From the NCBI RefSeq assembly GCF_910592395.1, contig NC_088325.1:10480109-10544108 (forward strand): 64,000 nt of DNA. Direction: 5' to 3'. Positions 1-47,300 of the stretch are shown one piece after another. This stretch comes from Lineus longissimus (taxonomy: Eukaryota > Nemertea > Pilidiophora > Heteronemertea > Lineidae). The number at the start of each line of letters is the position of its first letter. Positions within the stretch are counted from its first letter, which is position 1. The translations under genes were made by a program, and so were the position numbers. Under the pieces are notes generated by a model. It searched no databases. It saw nothing but the letters and a program-made list of their open reading frames with translations, and was not told the origin of the DNA.

Positions 1-15
1 TGGCTGTCTAATCAC

Positions 16-34
16 CACGTGACCTATTACGTCA
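16..34 (+). promoter_or_regulatory. E-box and CRE-like sites upstream of the ATPase start
   Basis: A CACGTG E-box (16-21) is followed by TTACGTCA (27-34), one base off the CRE palindrome, 30-48 bp upstream of the start codon at 64. Vertebrate ATP1A1 promoters are known to use an ATF/CREB site, so a promoter role is plausible. The window starts here, so upstream elements and the transcription start are not visible. Confidence 0.4.
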
Positions 35-63
35 CGGTCACCGACCGCCCCTTTTACTCTAAA

Positions 64-34697
<34,634 letters not shown>

Positions 34698-35960
34698 CGA
34701 TCGTTGCATGTCTAGGCCTTCAAAGAGAATTTGTGAAACCGTGCAGGGACTAAACTCATATGACCATATGCAAGCGAGAGACAGGGACACCAGCTGATGT
34801 AAATGATAACAGTAGCTAATTGGGGTTCTGCCCATACTTGGGTTGCGGCTGAATATCATACTCGGGGGCCAACGTCGACCAAAAAAACCCTGAAAAGGGA
34901 AGTTAATACCAGCTACCTCTTGCTCAAAATTTTAAAAATTGTTTCTTTCTTGCAAAAAGATGATTCCTGAAAAAGTCTGTTTTGCTCGGTTTTAAACTCA
35001 AAAGTTATGAATTTTCCTTTGCATTAAGTTTTCGAAACATTTTCTGGACGTAAATTCACTTTGTTAATCAAAAAGGATAGTAGAGACTCCATTGTGGGTA
35101 GAACTCTAGCTGCTGTAGGGATTGTTCGTTTCTGTACATTTTTACTTGTAAATATAAAGGTGTCCTAAATATAATGGTGTCCTTCACTACTGGTTCAGTC
35201 CGAGCACAACAGACCTGTGCGTTTGGGCGGCGTTCATTGGAATCGATGCGTGTAAATCGCAGATAAAAAACGCTGGAGTTTCAAAAACGTTGTTCAAACC
35301 ACTGGCACAAATTTTGGTCGTTGAAAGTCAGCGGCTTACACGGTTTAATCAAACAACACAGTGATGTATAAGGTCGTTACATATGATACGCAAACAGGGG
35401 TCTGTAGATAATAGTTGACCTGTAGTTTGTCGCAAATAATTTGTCTCTCACTTCTCTCGGAATGTATTATATTTCCTTTTGCACCTTTTAAACGGGGTCC
35501 TCGCAATCTGTCAGCTCGTTTTATCAAGAACACTTTTTAATTTTGCCACCATCGCTTTTATTTATAGAAGTTAGTACTGTATTTGAAAAAGGAGCACGGT
35601 TATAATTTGAAACCGAAGTACTGTCATTTAAAAAAGAAGAGCTGCATTGAGATACATGTAGAATCAATCGAAATTGATAAAAGCACTGCCTGTCTGCTGT
35701 TGTGCATCTGTTCTGTCACCCATTTCAATGCAGCATAAGCTACAAATACCATTTAAAGTTACATTAAAGGAAACCTGGGTCTCTGACATTTTCTGACCCT
35801 GAAAGTAGTGACATTCTCAATAATAGTCGTTTGACTGAAAGCGAGGACCCTATGTTTATTTCGTGATGACAGTGCATCTTGCACCCCCTGGTAGTGAAGG
35901 ATGGTGATGCAAGCTCAATGAATGTGATACTCAATAAATAATGTCGTACTTCAGTACCTT
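34698..35960 (+). other. ATP1A: ATPase 3' UTR with probable polyadenylation signal
   Basis: Sequence after the TAA at 34695-34697. The best AATAAA is at 35933-35938. Another AATAAA-like site occurs near 36381. No coding signal; the length is an estimate. Confidence 0.5.
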
Positions 35961-36834
35961 ATGTCGCGGCGTGGATGAGAGAGAGAGAGAGCGAGCAAGT
36001 GTCAATACAGGCGGAATTTCCTAGAGTAGTGGCTGGAAAATGAAGTGGCGGTTGAGCAGTATCGGCTAAAAATTGTGATAGATATCCAGCTCATGCCAAC
36101 ATGCAATGTTGGCTTCATACAAGAGCTGAAATGGTCCAGGGATTGTGTCGTTACTTTTACCCTTCAATCATTATTACACGGTGTTCAAAGGGGTCTTGAC
36201 GAGCCCATGTCTTAGCCGGAATGCAAATTTAACTGCTTGACATCAGAAAATACAGTTATTGGGGCACGAACGTCTTGGACGCTGTAGGAAATAATTTCAA
36301 GTTGTAGAAGTTAATGTTGGACGCTTGAAATTACCTGAGCCTGTTCTATTACCTGAAATTTGCCTGTACACTTGAGGAATAAACATTTTATCTAATCCCA
36401 CCTTTCTCTAAATCTGCACCAATGCTCGGCAGGATTGGAGGAGTTTTCAATGTCGCGTAAAAGAAGAAATTTTCTTCATTTGTTGATATGAACACTTTGG
36501 GTTTAGTTTCGTGGTGTGTCTTTTTGCAATTTCAGAATAGTCTTGAAAAGATTTCTCAGTGCTACTGAAAATGTTTCTGTGCGTGAACTTTAAAATTGTG
36601 AAAAGCATTTCCAAAGTTGGTCCTGTTAACATCGTTCATGGATTTGATGTGAATTATTCCGAGGTGGGACGTTGAAAATCTGCTCCGGTCCTGTTTGAGT
36701 CTGTTACAAGAACCGTCTCTTAAACAATTACAATGTATACCTTAATAACTGTTTTAACATTGTGTAAAAAGCTTCATCAGTTAGACGTGTAGTATTTTTT
36801 AAGATGATCAAATAATGAATGGTCACTCTGTCAT

Positions 36835-37080
36835 TGATAATTGATTAATTAATAAAAATTGATTGATTAATTAAATCTTTGGTTAATTAATTGACATTTT
36901 ATCAATTATCAATTATGGTTAATTGATGTAAACTGTAATTAATGCAAGAAAAAATTCTTGTGAATTTTCAATTGATTAATCAATTAAATTTGATTAATCA
37001 ATTATGTTAATCGCTCTACCAAGTTAATTAATCAATTAAAAAGTAGTTAATTGGTTAATTCTAGTTAATCCACTCCATGA
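36835..37080. repeat. AT-rich block of repeated ATTGATTAATTAA-type words
   Basis: More than a dozen TTAATTGA, TTGATTAA and TTAATTAATC words within about 250 bp, on both strands because the words are near-palindromic. This may be low-complexity drift or a cluster of homeodomain-type TAAT sites. Confidence 0.5.
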
Positions 37081-38049
37081 TTAAATGTGTACATGAAAAT
37101 ATTATACAACTTGTAAATCTTAATCTATCATCATATCAGGCTTTGCGAGGTTTTTATTATTCAATTGGTTTGATGTATTCGTTTAATTGGATCATTTTAT
37201 TCCTGTTGTTAATTCACCTAGAGGACTGGGGGTGTGGCGAAAGATAATTTATGAATAAACTTATAAGTTGTATTAAAAAAATTTGATGGGAATGGGAAAG
37301 ATGAAGAAAAAAATTCACTTTTCCATGAACGGGTCATATAACTAAAAATTTAAGCCAAATTAAAAAAAACTGAGCCATACACTTCTTTTTAACAAATTTT
37401 TTAATCAAGTACGCTTTTGTGGGAGAAAAGAATTCGTGAAATTCTCCTGAAAATAGAAACAACTTAATGTTGCGTAATAGCCGCTAAACGTTTTGAAATC
37501 ACTTCCTAGTTCATTGGGTCTGAATGGAATGAAAGGGTTTCTATTTAAATTTAGAGTTGCCCTCAGTCCATCGGATGTAAATCAATGTTAGCTGCACGCA
37601 GCAGTTCGCTTCTTCTGTTAGTTCTTGAAGAGTGAGTCGGTTGGATGAAGACGCAAAACTTGAGTGCGTAGTATCGTCGAAGTCTTATGAGATCAGATAC
37701 AGTAGTCAGTATTAGAGACTTCTGGATTCAATAGTGTGCGATTTTATCATTTAGTTCAATGAAGATTTTATCATTAGACTTGCGTCGCTTTGTCATTTAT
37801 TTTCGTGTATTGGACTTGTCTTATCTGAAATTGGGCAAAACGATGTCAGCGCTAAAATCTGCGAGAGTCTGAAAGTCTACTGATCTTCAGTCCGAAACTT
37901 CTAGTGAAGTTTTCTCAGAGGTAATATGGACTATGCGGTTTAAGTGTGGACTCCGTTTTTGCCCAACTGTAGCACCAGGGATATATATATATATATCTCC
38001 CAAGAAGATCAATGATTTCCTTCCCTTCCATCCACTGTTTCTTCTGTCA

Positions 38050-38200
38050 GAGTGGCACATCGGCACCTGTTGTCTGTGAGGTCCTGGGTTTGATTACTAG
38101 TTGGTCCCAGTATACTCATGTGATAGAGAGGGCCACTCTCTTACGACAGCGTAGGTTTCCTCCTACTGTACAACTTGCCCAAATATTGTCTAAAGAGCCA
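38050..38200 (+). repeat. SINE-like copy
   Basis: Contains a box-B-like GTCCTGGGTTTGATTAC and, about 80 bp on, GTAGGTTTCCTCCTAC, the same order as in the copy at 43869 (GTGGGTTTTAGTCC then GAGGTTTCCTCCTAC). Confidence 0.4.
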
Positions 38201-41200
38201 ATAATGAGCAAACTTTGCTTACATGCTGGTCGACTCAATATTTATAAAAATGCTTCTTCTCGAAACCGGCCCGGTTATTGAGAGCGTTGCATATCCTCCA
38301 GGCCAATAAGGCACCAATGGTAAAGCTGAGAGCAGTTTACCCCAGAATGATAGAAGCATTGAAAAGATTTCCCATGCTTGTGCCCAGGTTCATCATTGAG
38401 CATTTGATTGTGGTCACCAGAGCAACCCTCTTCAAGAAAACGCATTACAATTCAGATATGGCTGATATATCAGGTTACCAGCGAGTGTCGTGACCCTAAA
38501 AGGGACAACTTTTCAACGATCCTGTTTGGAGCAGTGACGGTCCTGTTGGAAGCCATTTTGCGTGAAAAACAAACTTCTCTCATGCCCTGCTTGTCCCTTG
38601 GACTTTGAAATGGCACACCTGCTGAATAAACTTTGGATGGAAATGGGCGTGTGTATGAATGAATTGTAGATAACATGTGTGGCAACATTCCAGTAAGTCG
38701 TAGCGACACTTAGTTTACCAGCTGTACCTGAATGAGCTCACGTTTGTGCGACAGATATGTGCATAACTAGAAATAACACAGATTTTCCACCTTATGTACC
38801 TCTGTTGCCATGGTGATGAACTGTATCGTTACCATGGTAACTATATGTTATCAAGGTTGATTTGATGATGTCATCATACTTAAGCTGTTGATATGTTGCT
38901 TTTATTTGAGGTAGCCCCACTCGACATATTCTCATCAATTGTAAGATACACACACATTGGCATTATGATTACATGTATGCATATATTGTACAATTTTACT
39001 TACGTTGGGCTGCGTTTCGGCTTTAGAAGATCAGAATCGGCTATACAATATGCACATCTCCGTAAGGTCTTGTCGATTTACGTGAGAAAAATGGGGGAAA
39101 AGATGGTGTCTGATTCGATGTATCCAAAAAGGATATTGTTAAACTATGATGAAAGTGTTTTATTTCCCCAAAGTTGGGACTTGTCTGGATTGCCTGTAGT
39201 CTAACCATTGCCCTAAACCTTTCATCCTGAATAATTTGACACCAGTGTTCAATAAACTTTTCATCCCAGATAAGAAACAGCTATTTGTCCCCTCTGACAT
39301 CTTTGTGTACATACCACCCACTACAACTAGAGCTTCGAAAACATCGGACACCATCCAACGCCAAATTTCGGGAAAAACCGTTCAGTTTCCTTGGATGTCT
39401 TGATTTCATCTGCACCAAAAACTGCCTGTCAGTCTGGTCGAATGTCACAAATTAGTTATCTTAGTTCCACAATTTGCTAATAGGTGCCATGGTAAATATC
39501 TGGAAGCACTCGCGTGTTATGTTTATAGGTTTTAAAATTTTTTGGTGTTCAGGTTCTGTCGGATTTTCCCGTTGGCGTAAATGGCGAAAAAAAATATTCA
39601 ACACCGCAATAGCGCCGTAGTGAATTCACCCAAACGTATAACTTGTGTACTATTTAGGTTTCTTCTAGACTGTAGGCAGCACCCCCTGGTGGCTATAATA
39701 TGTACTATAGTGTGAATATCTTGCTGTGGCTTTGTAAACTGAGACTATTCGGAACAGAAGGTGATTTAGGATAGAATTTCAACCTCCAAGGACTTGGGAT
39801 AATTTCTGGCGACCCGTCGATTTTTTTCCTGCCAGAAATGAAAATTGATCTCAAAATTATCGTGGCGTTTGAAAACAGATGCACTTTGGAAAAATACAAT
39901 GTGTTGGGACGATTTAACTCAAAGGGACACGTTCAAAGAATCAAAAATAATTCATCATTTTCTTGAAAATATTCTGCAATTTCCCACAATTCACCTTAGT
40001 TTTCAAATGCTTTTGTATGCTTTTCTGTTTAGTTCCTGAACTTGTCCTTAGTCCTGGAAGGTTGGCTTTAATAGGGATTTTTTGTCTTTTGAGGTACATC
40101 ATAGGACAGATAGGTAGCCCTTCAGTTAGGTTTAACCCTTCTTTGCCCGTTTGATCCAATTATTATTTAGATAAAACAAGACACCATATCTGCCACTGTC
40201 AAGAAAGCTTCCAAAGGAGGTTACTATCAACCTCAACAAAAAGCGAGGGAACATCAAGCAAACGATTTGCCACTGATAATCTAATTGGTATTTTGTTGCC
40301 TAGCAACCATAATGTGATTGACAGTATTCGGCATTCCTTTGTGTAGTATTATGGAGGGCAGTTGAAACAGTTAAAACTGAATATTTCCAAATGTGATGAG
40401 AAATTCACCAACAAGGGCTACCTTTACTGTGCAACTCTCTTAACAGTTTCAAATTGTGCAATGTTAATGTAAAATCTTTTTCTATAAAAGTCTTGTGCAG
40501 TTTAAATCCTTTACCTCTGCTACACTAGGATCCATTTTGCCTTGGACTTCGGAGTATGTTCAATTGATGGAATGGCCAACTTGTATTGGGATGTACAGCG
40601 ACATGTTCACTCCTGGCTGTTCCATTATGGCCACACACACCCTTGTCTCTGTGACTGGGGTCAGAATACTCTGCGCAAGTCCAAGGTTTATTTTTTCGAA
40701 CACGCTTTTAGGCAAGAATAATATCACCATGGCAACCAAGTGTTGTGGTGTGTAGCTGCTGTTTTGTCTCCCCCAATACTATGCACGGAAAACTTTTTGA
40801 CGAATCGAGTGTTGGAGTTTTATCTTGATATGTTTTCAGTCTTTCTTCATGTTAATTTTAGATTGTGACAGAATAGATGCAATTTGACAGTCGGTTTTGG
40901 CGATTAGGGGACATGTAATGCAGCCCAGCAATACTTGCAGTGGCTTTATATTTGTCAATCACGTCACTTCAACATTCCATTGTCCAAGGTTAAAGTGAAT
41001 TTCGCACAGGCAACACAGCAGCCCTCCATTTGCTGTTCCGTATTTAGACGACAAAAAGGCTCAGCTGAACATCAGACCCACAGGCCTCTTGTTCATAATG
41101 TAAACACAACTTCTAGTGCCATTTAAAACTTTAAACAGAACTCGAGGATTTAAAGCATTATCCCCTCTTTGCCAAAGCTGACATTGTAGTCCCAGTTTTC

Positions 41201-41440
41201 GGAAAATGCTCTGCAGTGATTTTGTCGTTTTGAAATTGTTGCGGCACTTTTTCTGTGAGACTTTCTCTCCTAATCACCAGTCTGTTTGTCAGTAAAGATT
41301 AAGGACAGTTGCACACTGATTGGGATTTCCTTTAAACAACAATTGTAATTAACCATTTAATGAAATAAACAGACTTTTAGATGTTAATACGTAGTTGTTG
41401 CATGTGTTAAGCTCAGCTGACAAAGTCAGTGGAGCCCATC

Positions 41441-41517
41441 CGTCCATCCATCCATCCATCCATCCCATCCATCCCATCCATCCATCCATTCATCCATCCA
41501 TCCATCCATCCATCCAC
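41441..41517 (+). repeat. CCAT (ATCC) microsatellite
   Basis: Nearly pure tetranucleotide repeat CCATCCATCCAT with a few one-base slips. The apparent Ile-His-Pro-Ser repeat frame across it is a by-product. Confidence 0.9.
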
Positions 41518-41685
41518 CGTTGTATCTGCTGTCATTTGTGTGGGAAGATGGCTTGTGCCTGTGCTGAACCTGTTTTGACAACTAAAGCAAGTCATTATCT
41601 CTATCAAATTCCCTTAGTTTGATACTGATTACCTTCCAACGGCATGAAAACCAATCAATTACATGCTGGACCCACAGTATGAAAT

Positions 41686-41797
41686 TGACTTAGGCGACAG
41701 TAACGCTGTCTCGCGGCAGAAAATGGAACTGAAATCTTCGTCCAAAATTCTCAGTTCTACTTTCTACCGCTACGTAGCACCACTGTCGCCTAAGTCA
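41686..41797. repeat. Short hairpin element with 16-bp terminal inverted repeats
   Basis: TGACTTAGGCGACAGT at 41686-41701 is the exact reverse complement of ACTGTCGCCTAAGTCA at 41782-41797. Total 112 bp; the interior has weak further complementarity. No clear target-site duplication. Confidence 0.6.
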
Positions 41798-42721
41798 CTT
41801 TCCCATGAAATAGCATTCCGCGACGTTACTATTTATAGCTCACAAGGTCATTTGAATAAGATATTGATGACGTTTTAGTCACGTGACAGTCCGACATCGA
41901 CGCTTATTTCAATGCATTTGAGCTTATTTCAAAGTCAATTATCTTTGACCCTGCATTGTTTTTAGCGTGAATGATACCATAGAGTCAGAGAGAGAAATAT
42001 TCAGAACAATTATGTAGTATTTCCAACACTCGGACATGTGCCAGATTGAATCTAACTGCCCTAGTTAAAAAGCCTGAATCCATTAGGGCATTACGAAACC
42101 GCATGTTTGTCCGACATTGCCTGTAATTCAGCGATGGGGAAATAGAGGGCAGCAGCTGCAGTGACGTCATCTTCGCGGAATGCTATTGAGCAAGTTTTTA
42201 GGCCTTTGCATTTGCATGTACTTGTCTTGCAAATAACCTCGACAGATCTACCATTTTTATTCATTTTCTTCTGACAGTGACACAGCAGTCTGCTGTGTAG
42301 CCACTGAGAGAGGGAATCCAATGAGCCAAACAAAGGTTCCTTTCAGGGTCACGTGCAGCTTGTCACAAACGAAAAACTAAAGAACAAGGCAAAATGCCAC
42401 AAGCTAACAGTCGATCATCTTGACCCTCAATGTATTGACATTGCTCAGCTTCCAGACGAAGTAGACAATACGGAGGCCATAGGCCTACTGCTGGATGTTT
42501 CTATGAATGGCTACGTAGCCTAATATTCTATCCTGTTTGGATCATAGCCCACCTGTTGCATCTTGACCCTCGAGCCTTGGATCCACTCCACCGACCCAGA
42601 CTCAGTTACACCAACGGGGAGGTATTAAACGCACCATGTAACTCTGATGGTTCACAATGACCTGTTAAGACATCCTTCCCAATGAAAAAGACATCGAGAC
42701 GTGATACATTTGTACAATAGT

Positions 42722-42730
42722 TTATTTATT
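42722..42730 (-). other. Probable polyadenylation signal of the trefoil-like gene
   Basis: TTTATTTATT on the plus strand reads AATAAATAAA on the minus strand, about 1.6 kb downstream of the stop at 44311. Inference from position only. Confidence 0.35.
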
Positions 42731-42976
42731 ATCTTGTCACAACTTACAAAGATCGAAACAATAAACAGCTTTGCATAATCATTCAAAGACAGTAATTTTG
42801 GCAGGTTACAATAATAGCACAATCATGTGGGTGTTTACAGACATTGGCAACTAAAGCTTGAAGCAAAATAAATGCAGACACTTCAAAGACAACTGCCCTC
42901 AATTTGTTGTGGCCCGAACTGTAATTGAAAGGAAGAAAATCTAGATAGTTGTTGTACAAGACTTAGTGTATATATA

Positions 42977-43154
42977 ATGGAACCTCCCTTAGCAGACACC
43001 TCTCTAATAAGGACAACTTCTCTATCGAGGACACTAGCTTTGATCCCCAATGGGGTGTTTCCATTCAATTTGACCGATCCAATCAGGACACCTCTCTATT
43101 AAGGACAGTACTTGTCATTCCCGAGGATGTCCTTAACAGAGAGGTTCTACTGTA
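42977..43154. repeat. TA-flanked MITE, CAGTAGAACCTC family, copy A (degraded)
   Basis: About 178 bp with inverted ends (GGAACCTCCCTTAGCAGACA / GTCCTTAACAGAGAGGTTCTACTG) and internal TCTCTATTAAGGACA. The CAGTAGAACCTC type of terminus resembles pogo/Tigger-derived elements; that assignment is from memory of such ends. Lies in the likely 3' UTR of the trefoil-like gene. Confidence 0.6.
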
Positions 43155-43324
43155 TGTGTTCAATCAGAGCAGAGGGCCATATGTTCCTTTCTAAAATATG
43201 TGCACTCTGCAGTGAGGAGACCTCTCAAGTTTTTTGGCCCAACGCATACTCAAAAGTTTAGTCATGATCATGTGATATCAATATCAGAAATGCGATTAAA
43301 CGTGTCAAAATTGTCTATTGGAAT

Positions 43325-43480
43325 ACAGTAAACCTTGCTTATTACGGACTTGTGTGAACCGGATACTTGAAATCAACATATCAGTATTTCAATTCACAGT
43401 TCCAAGTCTATTTCTGATGCATATACATGTAAACATCATGAATTTCGTATATAACGGACAGAAAATGCTCGTCCAGTCGA
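43325..43480 (+). repeat. Possible pogo-like MITE fragment
   Basis: Begins ACAGTAAACCTTGCTTATTA followed by CGGACTTGTGTGAACCGGATAC, a terminus and interior style typical of pogo-derived elements, with TATATAACGGACAG further in. The right end is not defined. Confidence 0.35.
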
Positions 43481-43868
43481 GTTTGATACATTTACTGTAT
43501 GAAATTTCCAAGTGCTTTAATAAGTTATTAAGAGCAAAAGAGGAAAGTTAACAAGCTTTTATAATACAACATTTTCAACTTTTCCTTTCTCGCTTCCCTT
43601 TGAATATTTTAAAAATAACAAATACAAAATTTGAGGCAAAAAAGGTTAATTTCTACTGCGAAGGAAAAAGACTGTGTAGAGAAAACATGTGCTAAAGGCA
43701 AAATTTAATGAGTAAAATGTTCAAAAATTCTGAAAAATTCTTGAAATGTAAAAGTCTCCTCACAACTTCATTATTACTCAGTGAGGTTTTGCAAATTCGA
43801 AGGTGACCCATGTTCCGTTATGCAGCAGTCTTGAATGATCTGTTAACATTTCTCAATTGGCTATCGAT

Positions 43869-44070
43869 CAGAATAGCGAGGCAGTTCGACTGATTTTAGA
43901 AATTAACATCAGCACTTGTCACCCCTGAAGTTGTGGGTTTTAGTCCTGTTGGCCCACATCTGATGTGACAATGGAGGTTTCCTCCTACATTACATTTATG
44001 GATTACAAAGCGCCCAATAGGGTTTACTATTTATGGAGCTACAAACTGCTCCAGTTGAAGCTCTCTGAAC
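43869..44070 (+). repeat. tRNA-derived SINE-like element
   Basis: A box-A-like AATAGCGAGGCAGTTCGAC and a box-B-like GTGGGTTTTAGTCCTG about 50 bp apart, followed by GAGGTTTCCTCCTACATTA. Matches 15541-15620 (minus) and 38050-38200 (plus) in parts. Confidence 0.5.
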
Positions 44071-44310
44071 AGTTTGAATGTTTTAATCTTTTTTGATTAG
44101 ATTAGTTCTGTTGATTATGTCCAATGGGTGTCGGAATAGACATCGAAACATCACCTATATGCAAGTCTACTCCATTGCAGATACAAAGAAAATATCATTC
44201 CTTTAAAACTGTATAAACATGTCGTCATTGTTCGTTCATGGATAGAGAAGTTGTTACTCCATTATCTTTCTTGGTGTCATCCAAATAATCTCCTTTGCGT
44301 AATCCCACTT

Positions 44311-47300
44311 TCAGTGTCGTTTTGGTGTTCCCGACTGAAAAAAAAGAATAAACAAATGAATTGAGATTTCTGGCTAATCAAATCGAAATGATGTTTTGGT
44401 CCTATAATATACTCCAAAAAATTGCGATATCATAAAAAGTTTAGAAGGATTACAGGGTATGCACAATGAGTCATATATTGTAAAACTAGAGAACGGTAAG
44501 TTTTAAAAAATTGAACTGAAAAACGAACATCTAGAATTACAATTGTTTACTTCCTGAAAAGCTAGCATTAAAGGCCAACACTGTTCGTTAAAAATATTTG
44601 AATTTCTAATTGAATTTGAAAATTTCCAACGGTATAAATACATACTACTACTAGATATAAATTTCAGCATTGCTGTTGTGTAAACTGATATACAAATACT
44701 ATGAATACCAAGTTTCAGCACATTTGTATGCATAATAAACTGCACAACAGCATTGTGTATAACTGCATTTCTATTTTCCTGGACCACCAGTAATTACGAA
44801 TGCCATACCCCTTTAAACTAAAACAGGAAGAGGCATCAGTGCATGATATTTTATAAGAAAAGACTTGGAAATTACAAGAAAAGATATAAAAGATGTAGTT
44901 AGCATGTGCAGCTCGAAGAAATCTGAATACCCGCATGTCTAGTTGAGACCAGGAAGAGGAAGGCCTAGTGGGTTTAGTCCTCCCAAGCCTTTAGGTTGCT
45001 CCTTTTCATGCTAAAAGGTAAGAGTGTTCTGATACATCTAGGTGTTGGTGCTAGTGAAAGCATGTTTGCTTGTACCAAAATAATCAACAGCAAGCATGAC
45101 CTGACTTTGAACGACTGACTTTGAACGACTGACTTTGAACGACTGACTTTGAACGGCTGACTTTGAACGACTGACTTTGAACGACTGACTTTGAACGACT
45201 GACTTTGAATGAATGACTTTCAAACTCTAATACAGTTTACAGATTGACACAATGACCGACATGAACATACTCATGACATGTAGGCTTTTTTAAACAAAAT
45301 AAAAAGATTCATGATTGTTTGGTAAAATTACGAAATCCCTTTCATTTTTCCCAAACAAAGAAAAAAATTTCGCCATTTCTATTTTCATAAATTGCATTTA
45401 TTCGTGAAATCTGCAAAATTAAAAATCAGATGGTTAACAAATGGTAGTATACTCACAATGAGGCGCACCGCAAACTGTGCTGAAACGTCCCTGCCCGTCG
45501 CCAGCGCTGATTTTAAAACGCCACTTTTCTCGAAGCCAATGTGGAATTTTTCATCGTAGTCACATTCTAAGTAAACAAACTGGCCGTCGACAGATACCGT
45601 TCGCAATTTTGTTTCTGGTCCTGCTACATTCGGATGTGGCTGGTATTAAAAATAGGAAAAGAAAATAGCATTATGATGTCATAAACCGCAAATGCTGGCA
45701 GCTGAGGCATTTAAAATCGCTGCTAAAGTGGTCTGTAATGGTTTTAACTGTTACAATTGATTTTGAACTGTATATTTTCAACCACGTGACTTGAAAACAC
45801 TCGAGTAAACTTTAGATGGACAAAATATCTGCTTTAACTTATACTTACATAGTGTTTCAGGACAACGGCGCCATTTTCGATTGTTAGGTAGTTGAAGTTG
45901 TTGTGTATCTGAACTGTGTAGTTGTAAGACTGGGCAACCGTCCACAGAGCTTAAAAAATTAGCAAACAGTCGGTCAATGAACAAGGAACTAGAAAGGAAT
46001 CTTCTACTTTCCAGCATGCGTTTTTTCCTTATGGCTATGCAACAGAACCAGGCCAATGTCTCTAAAAAACCTGGCTGTAGTCTCTTGTTCCTCCATTGAT
46101 CTCCTGAGCTTTGACTCCATTGATGCACTGTATGGCCTGTGGCCAGTCTCTCCGGGTCCCGGATTGGGCTGTTCTGGAGCACAGGCTGTGGTGTCTGATC
46201 AGATGTGTTGCACTGGCACCTTCCGGACTCAGCCATGTTCATCATAGGCTGCAGTGGCCTGCCTTATGACAAAAGATGGTGTTCGCCTCTCTTCTGTCCA
46301 TATTTAGGAGGGTGATAGCTCCGGAGGGTGATAGCTTCTTAAATGCTATCGACAAAATCCTAAAGTTAGGGTTACATTAGCATTAGTAAGTAACATATCA
46401 AGGGTTTTTACCTACTTACCGTTGAATGTATTCGGCCCTTCTAAACCGTTAGCATCTACTGTTAGCATTCCCATCGGCGCCTGAACAATCTGGACTGCCC
46501 GACCGCTGTTTCTTGATACCAGCTGGACTATGTTGCCGACGTTGAAGAATTCCTGTAAAAAAACGTTTAAAAGTCTACATTAGTTGTTGGATAAGATGAA
46601 GAAACTCCTTCATCTTTGCATGGAAGGTATATGTGACCCGCTCTACCAAAACTAGGCGCTTGTCGCATCTGAACTTGACAGGTTGATACAGACTTGTTGT
46701 TCATTTCCCAATTGTTGACCTTTTGTGAAATCTATTACAAACTGATTTGGTCACATTCAACAAAAGGTCTACAATAGGGAAATGAACAACAAGTCCGTAT
46801 CAACCTGTCAAGTTCAGATGCGATAAGCGCCTAGTTTTGGTAGAGCGGGTCACATATGTATTACAAATGTAAGAATGTAAGTGCCCTCCCCAATTATGAT
46901 GCCTACATCAAAGATTGTAAATGCTATAAAGAGATTTGCTCTTAGAAATTAACACTGAAATGACATCTTTGCATTTTAAAACTGCCCTCCCGAATTAGGA
47001 TGCCTACATCAAAGAATGTAAATGCTCTGAAGAGATAGCCATTTAAAATTGACACCGAAATAAACAGGGATCATATCCCCAATAAAGAAAATGAAAGAGC
47101 TAGTTAAAAACCAGCTTACTGCCACTGCTACTCCACTGTGTGTGTACTTGTCAAATGTGTTCACGGCTGAATCCCATTCCTTCCGTAGCGAGCCAAATAA
47201 ACCCTGTAAATTAACGATCAAAGTTGTGAAAATAGGCAAGCAATATTCGCCATGGCTTTCACTCGATCAGCCCAGCGGAGTGGAGGTACATCGCTGTGGT

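Larger units (their letters stand above)
35961..42700. other. Intergenic, gene-poor DNA
   Basis: Between the ATPase 3' end and the 3' end of the minus-strand trefoil-like gene. Contains an AT-rich TTAATTGATTAAT block (36835-37080), a short AT dinucleotide run near 37981, a SINE-like copy (38050), a CCAT microsatellite (41441) and a small hairpin (41686). Open frames of 60-103 codons are scattered on both strands without family resemblance or splice support. Confidence 0.55.

Noticed and set aside
41395-41622. Frame with Ile-His-Pro-Ser repeats.
   Set aside because: It is a translation of the CCAT microsatellite.
43869-44070. Functional tRNA gene.
   Set aside because: Box-A/B-like words are present but the arms do not pair into a cloverleaf by eye; a SINE head is the better reading.
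45778-46245. 155-codon minus-strand open frame.
   Set aside because: It reads exon 4 of the trefoil-like gene out of frame and continues into intron sequence; the in-phase spliced model explains the conserved part.
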